Positions 63,529 through 64,000 of a stretch of DNA of 64,000 nt are shown here, piece after piece (position 1 is the first letter of the stretch; every line of letters starts with the position of its first letter). This stretch comes from Prorocentrum cordatum. Taxonomy: Eukaryota > Sar > Dinophyceae > Prorocentrales > Prorocentraceae. Both the position numbers and the translations under genes were made by a program. The notes below the pieces were generated by a model. That model was not told where the DNA came from. It made no database searches and worked only from the letters and a program-made list of their open reading frames with translations. The stretch spans positions 678,694 through 742,693 of the forward strand of contig CAUYUJ010018893.1 of assembly GCA_963575745.1 (NCBI GenBank). The letters are read 5' to 3'.

Positions 63529-63584
63529 CCCAACCATCCTGTGGTGTTGGGTCCTCGTTTTGAAGAGACAGCGCCCCGCGTTCC
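63529..63584 (+). repeat. Satellite-flank module Y, copy 4
   Basis: CCCAACCATCCTGTGGTGTT, GGGTCCTCGTTTTGAAGAGA, CAGCGCCCCGCGTTCC, nearly identical to 9569-9625. Confidence 0.9.
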
Positions 63585-63639
63585 TTCCTGCTCCCGCTTC
63601 TCCCTCCCCCTCCTCCCTCCTCCCCCTCATTGCCACTGC

Positions 63640-64000
63640 TTTCGGCACACCCCTCACACGTTTCGTAGCCTCATAGGGAACTCCACCGAAGGTCCCAGTG
63701 GCACAGCCCGCATACGGTTCCCCCTGCCCAGGGCTGCGTTTCGTGGCCACATAGGGAGCTCCACCGAAGGTCCCAGTGGCACAGCCCGCATGCGGTTCCC
63801 CCACCCAGGGCTGCGTTTCGTGGCCACATAGGGAGCTTCACCGAAGGTCCCAGTGGCACAGCCCGCATGCGGTTCCCCCACCCAGGGCAGCGTTTCGCAG
63901 CCCCCTAGGGAGCTCCACCGAGCTCCACCGAAGGTCCCAGTGGCACAGCCCGCATGCGGTTCCCCCACCCAGGGCTGCGTTTCGTGGCCACATAGGGAGC
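63640..64000 (+). repeat. 77-bp satellite running off window end
   Basis: GAGCTCC-type anchors at about 63678, 63756, 63833, 63910 and 63998. Steps are 77-78, with one of 88 caused by an 11-bp duplication of GAGCTCCACC at 63910-63931. Units read CACATAGGGAGCTCCACCGA, AGGTCCCAGTGGCACAGCCC and GCATGCGGTTCCCCCACCCA. Same core as the 89-bp satellite. Confidence 0.93.

Noticed and set aside
1-64000. Telomere repeats (TTTAGGG/TTAGGG type) or rRNA genes
   Set aside because: No tandem telomeric hexamers or heptamers and no recognisable 5S, 5.8S, 18S or 28S segments were seen on either strand.

Overview
The window looks like repeat-saturated nuclear DNA of a eukaryote, most probably a dinoflagellate. 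The reasons are very high GC content, no compact operon-like gene order, long simple-sequence and satellite arrays, and decayed LINE-type retrotransposon proteins (AP-endonuclease, reverse transcriptase, RNase H, Cys-rich tail) that resemble the LINE families I associate with dinoflagellate genomes. That taxonomic call is from pattern memory, not a search. I see no intact, confidently functional host gene in 64 kb. Most long open frames are by-products of repeat arrays whose unit lacks stop codons.

Layout. 1-5.3 kb: a decayed LINE (element A) read on +, with endonuclease, reverse transcriptase and post-RT remnants. 5.3-11.2 kb: purine tracts, dispersed repeats, an 83-bp tandem repeat and the first short 'GAGCTCCACCGAAGGC' satellite. 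11.25-12.4 kb: RNase H and Cys-rich C-terminus of another LINE (element C). 12.4-15.7 kb: two satellite arrays (about 100 bp and 89 bp) head to head, followed by a minus-strand exon-like fragment (15.70-15.90 kb). 16.3-23.4 kb: a mosaic of five recurring satellite modules (called M1-M5 here). 23.9-27.7 kb: GGA tracts and a 3.1-kb GAC array. 27.7-35.9 kb: dispersed repeats, a second GAC array, a 290-bp tandem duplication and another M4-M3-M2-M5 block. 36.06-38.91 kb: an A+C-rich, frameshifted coding region of unknown identity, carrying an inserted foldback repeat. 39-41.5 kb: a diverged repeat family. 41.6-45.2 kb: 73-bp, GCTGAG, GGA and AGT arrays. 45.2-50.5 kb: a macro-repeat of modules present twice in the same order (M4/M3, M1, M6, M5). 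50.5-52 kb: AT-rich island and GGA tracts. 52.3-57.1 kb: a second LINE (element B) with ORF1, endonuclease and reverse transcriptase in order. 57.1-62.4 kb: unassigned, partly coding-like sequence with a LINE-like CxxC tail near 62 kb. 62.9-64 kb: GAT/GGA tracts, a dispersed repeat and a 77-bp satellite running off the window end.

The most interesting structure is the modular satellite cassette. Units of 64 bp, 75 bp, 12 bp and about 430 bp recur in a partly conserved order at three places. The 64-bp unit commonly carries two CACGTG palindromes 10 bp apart. The second candidate is the A+C-rich decayed coding region at 36-39 kb.
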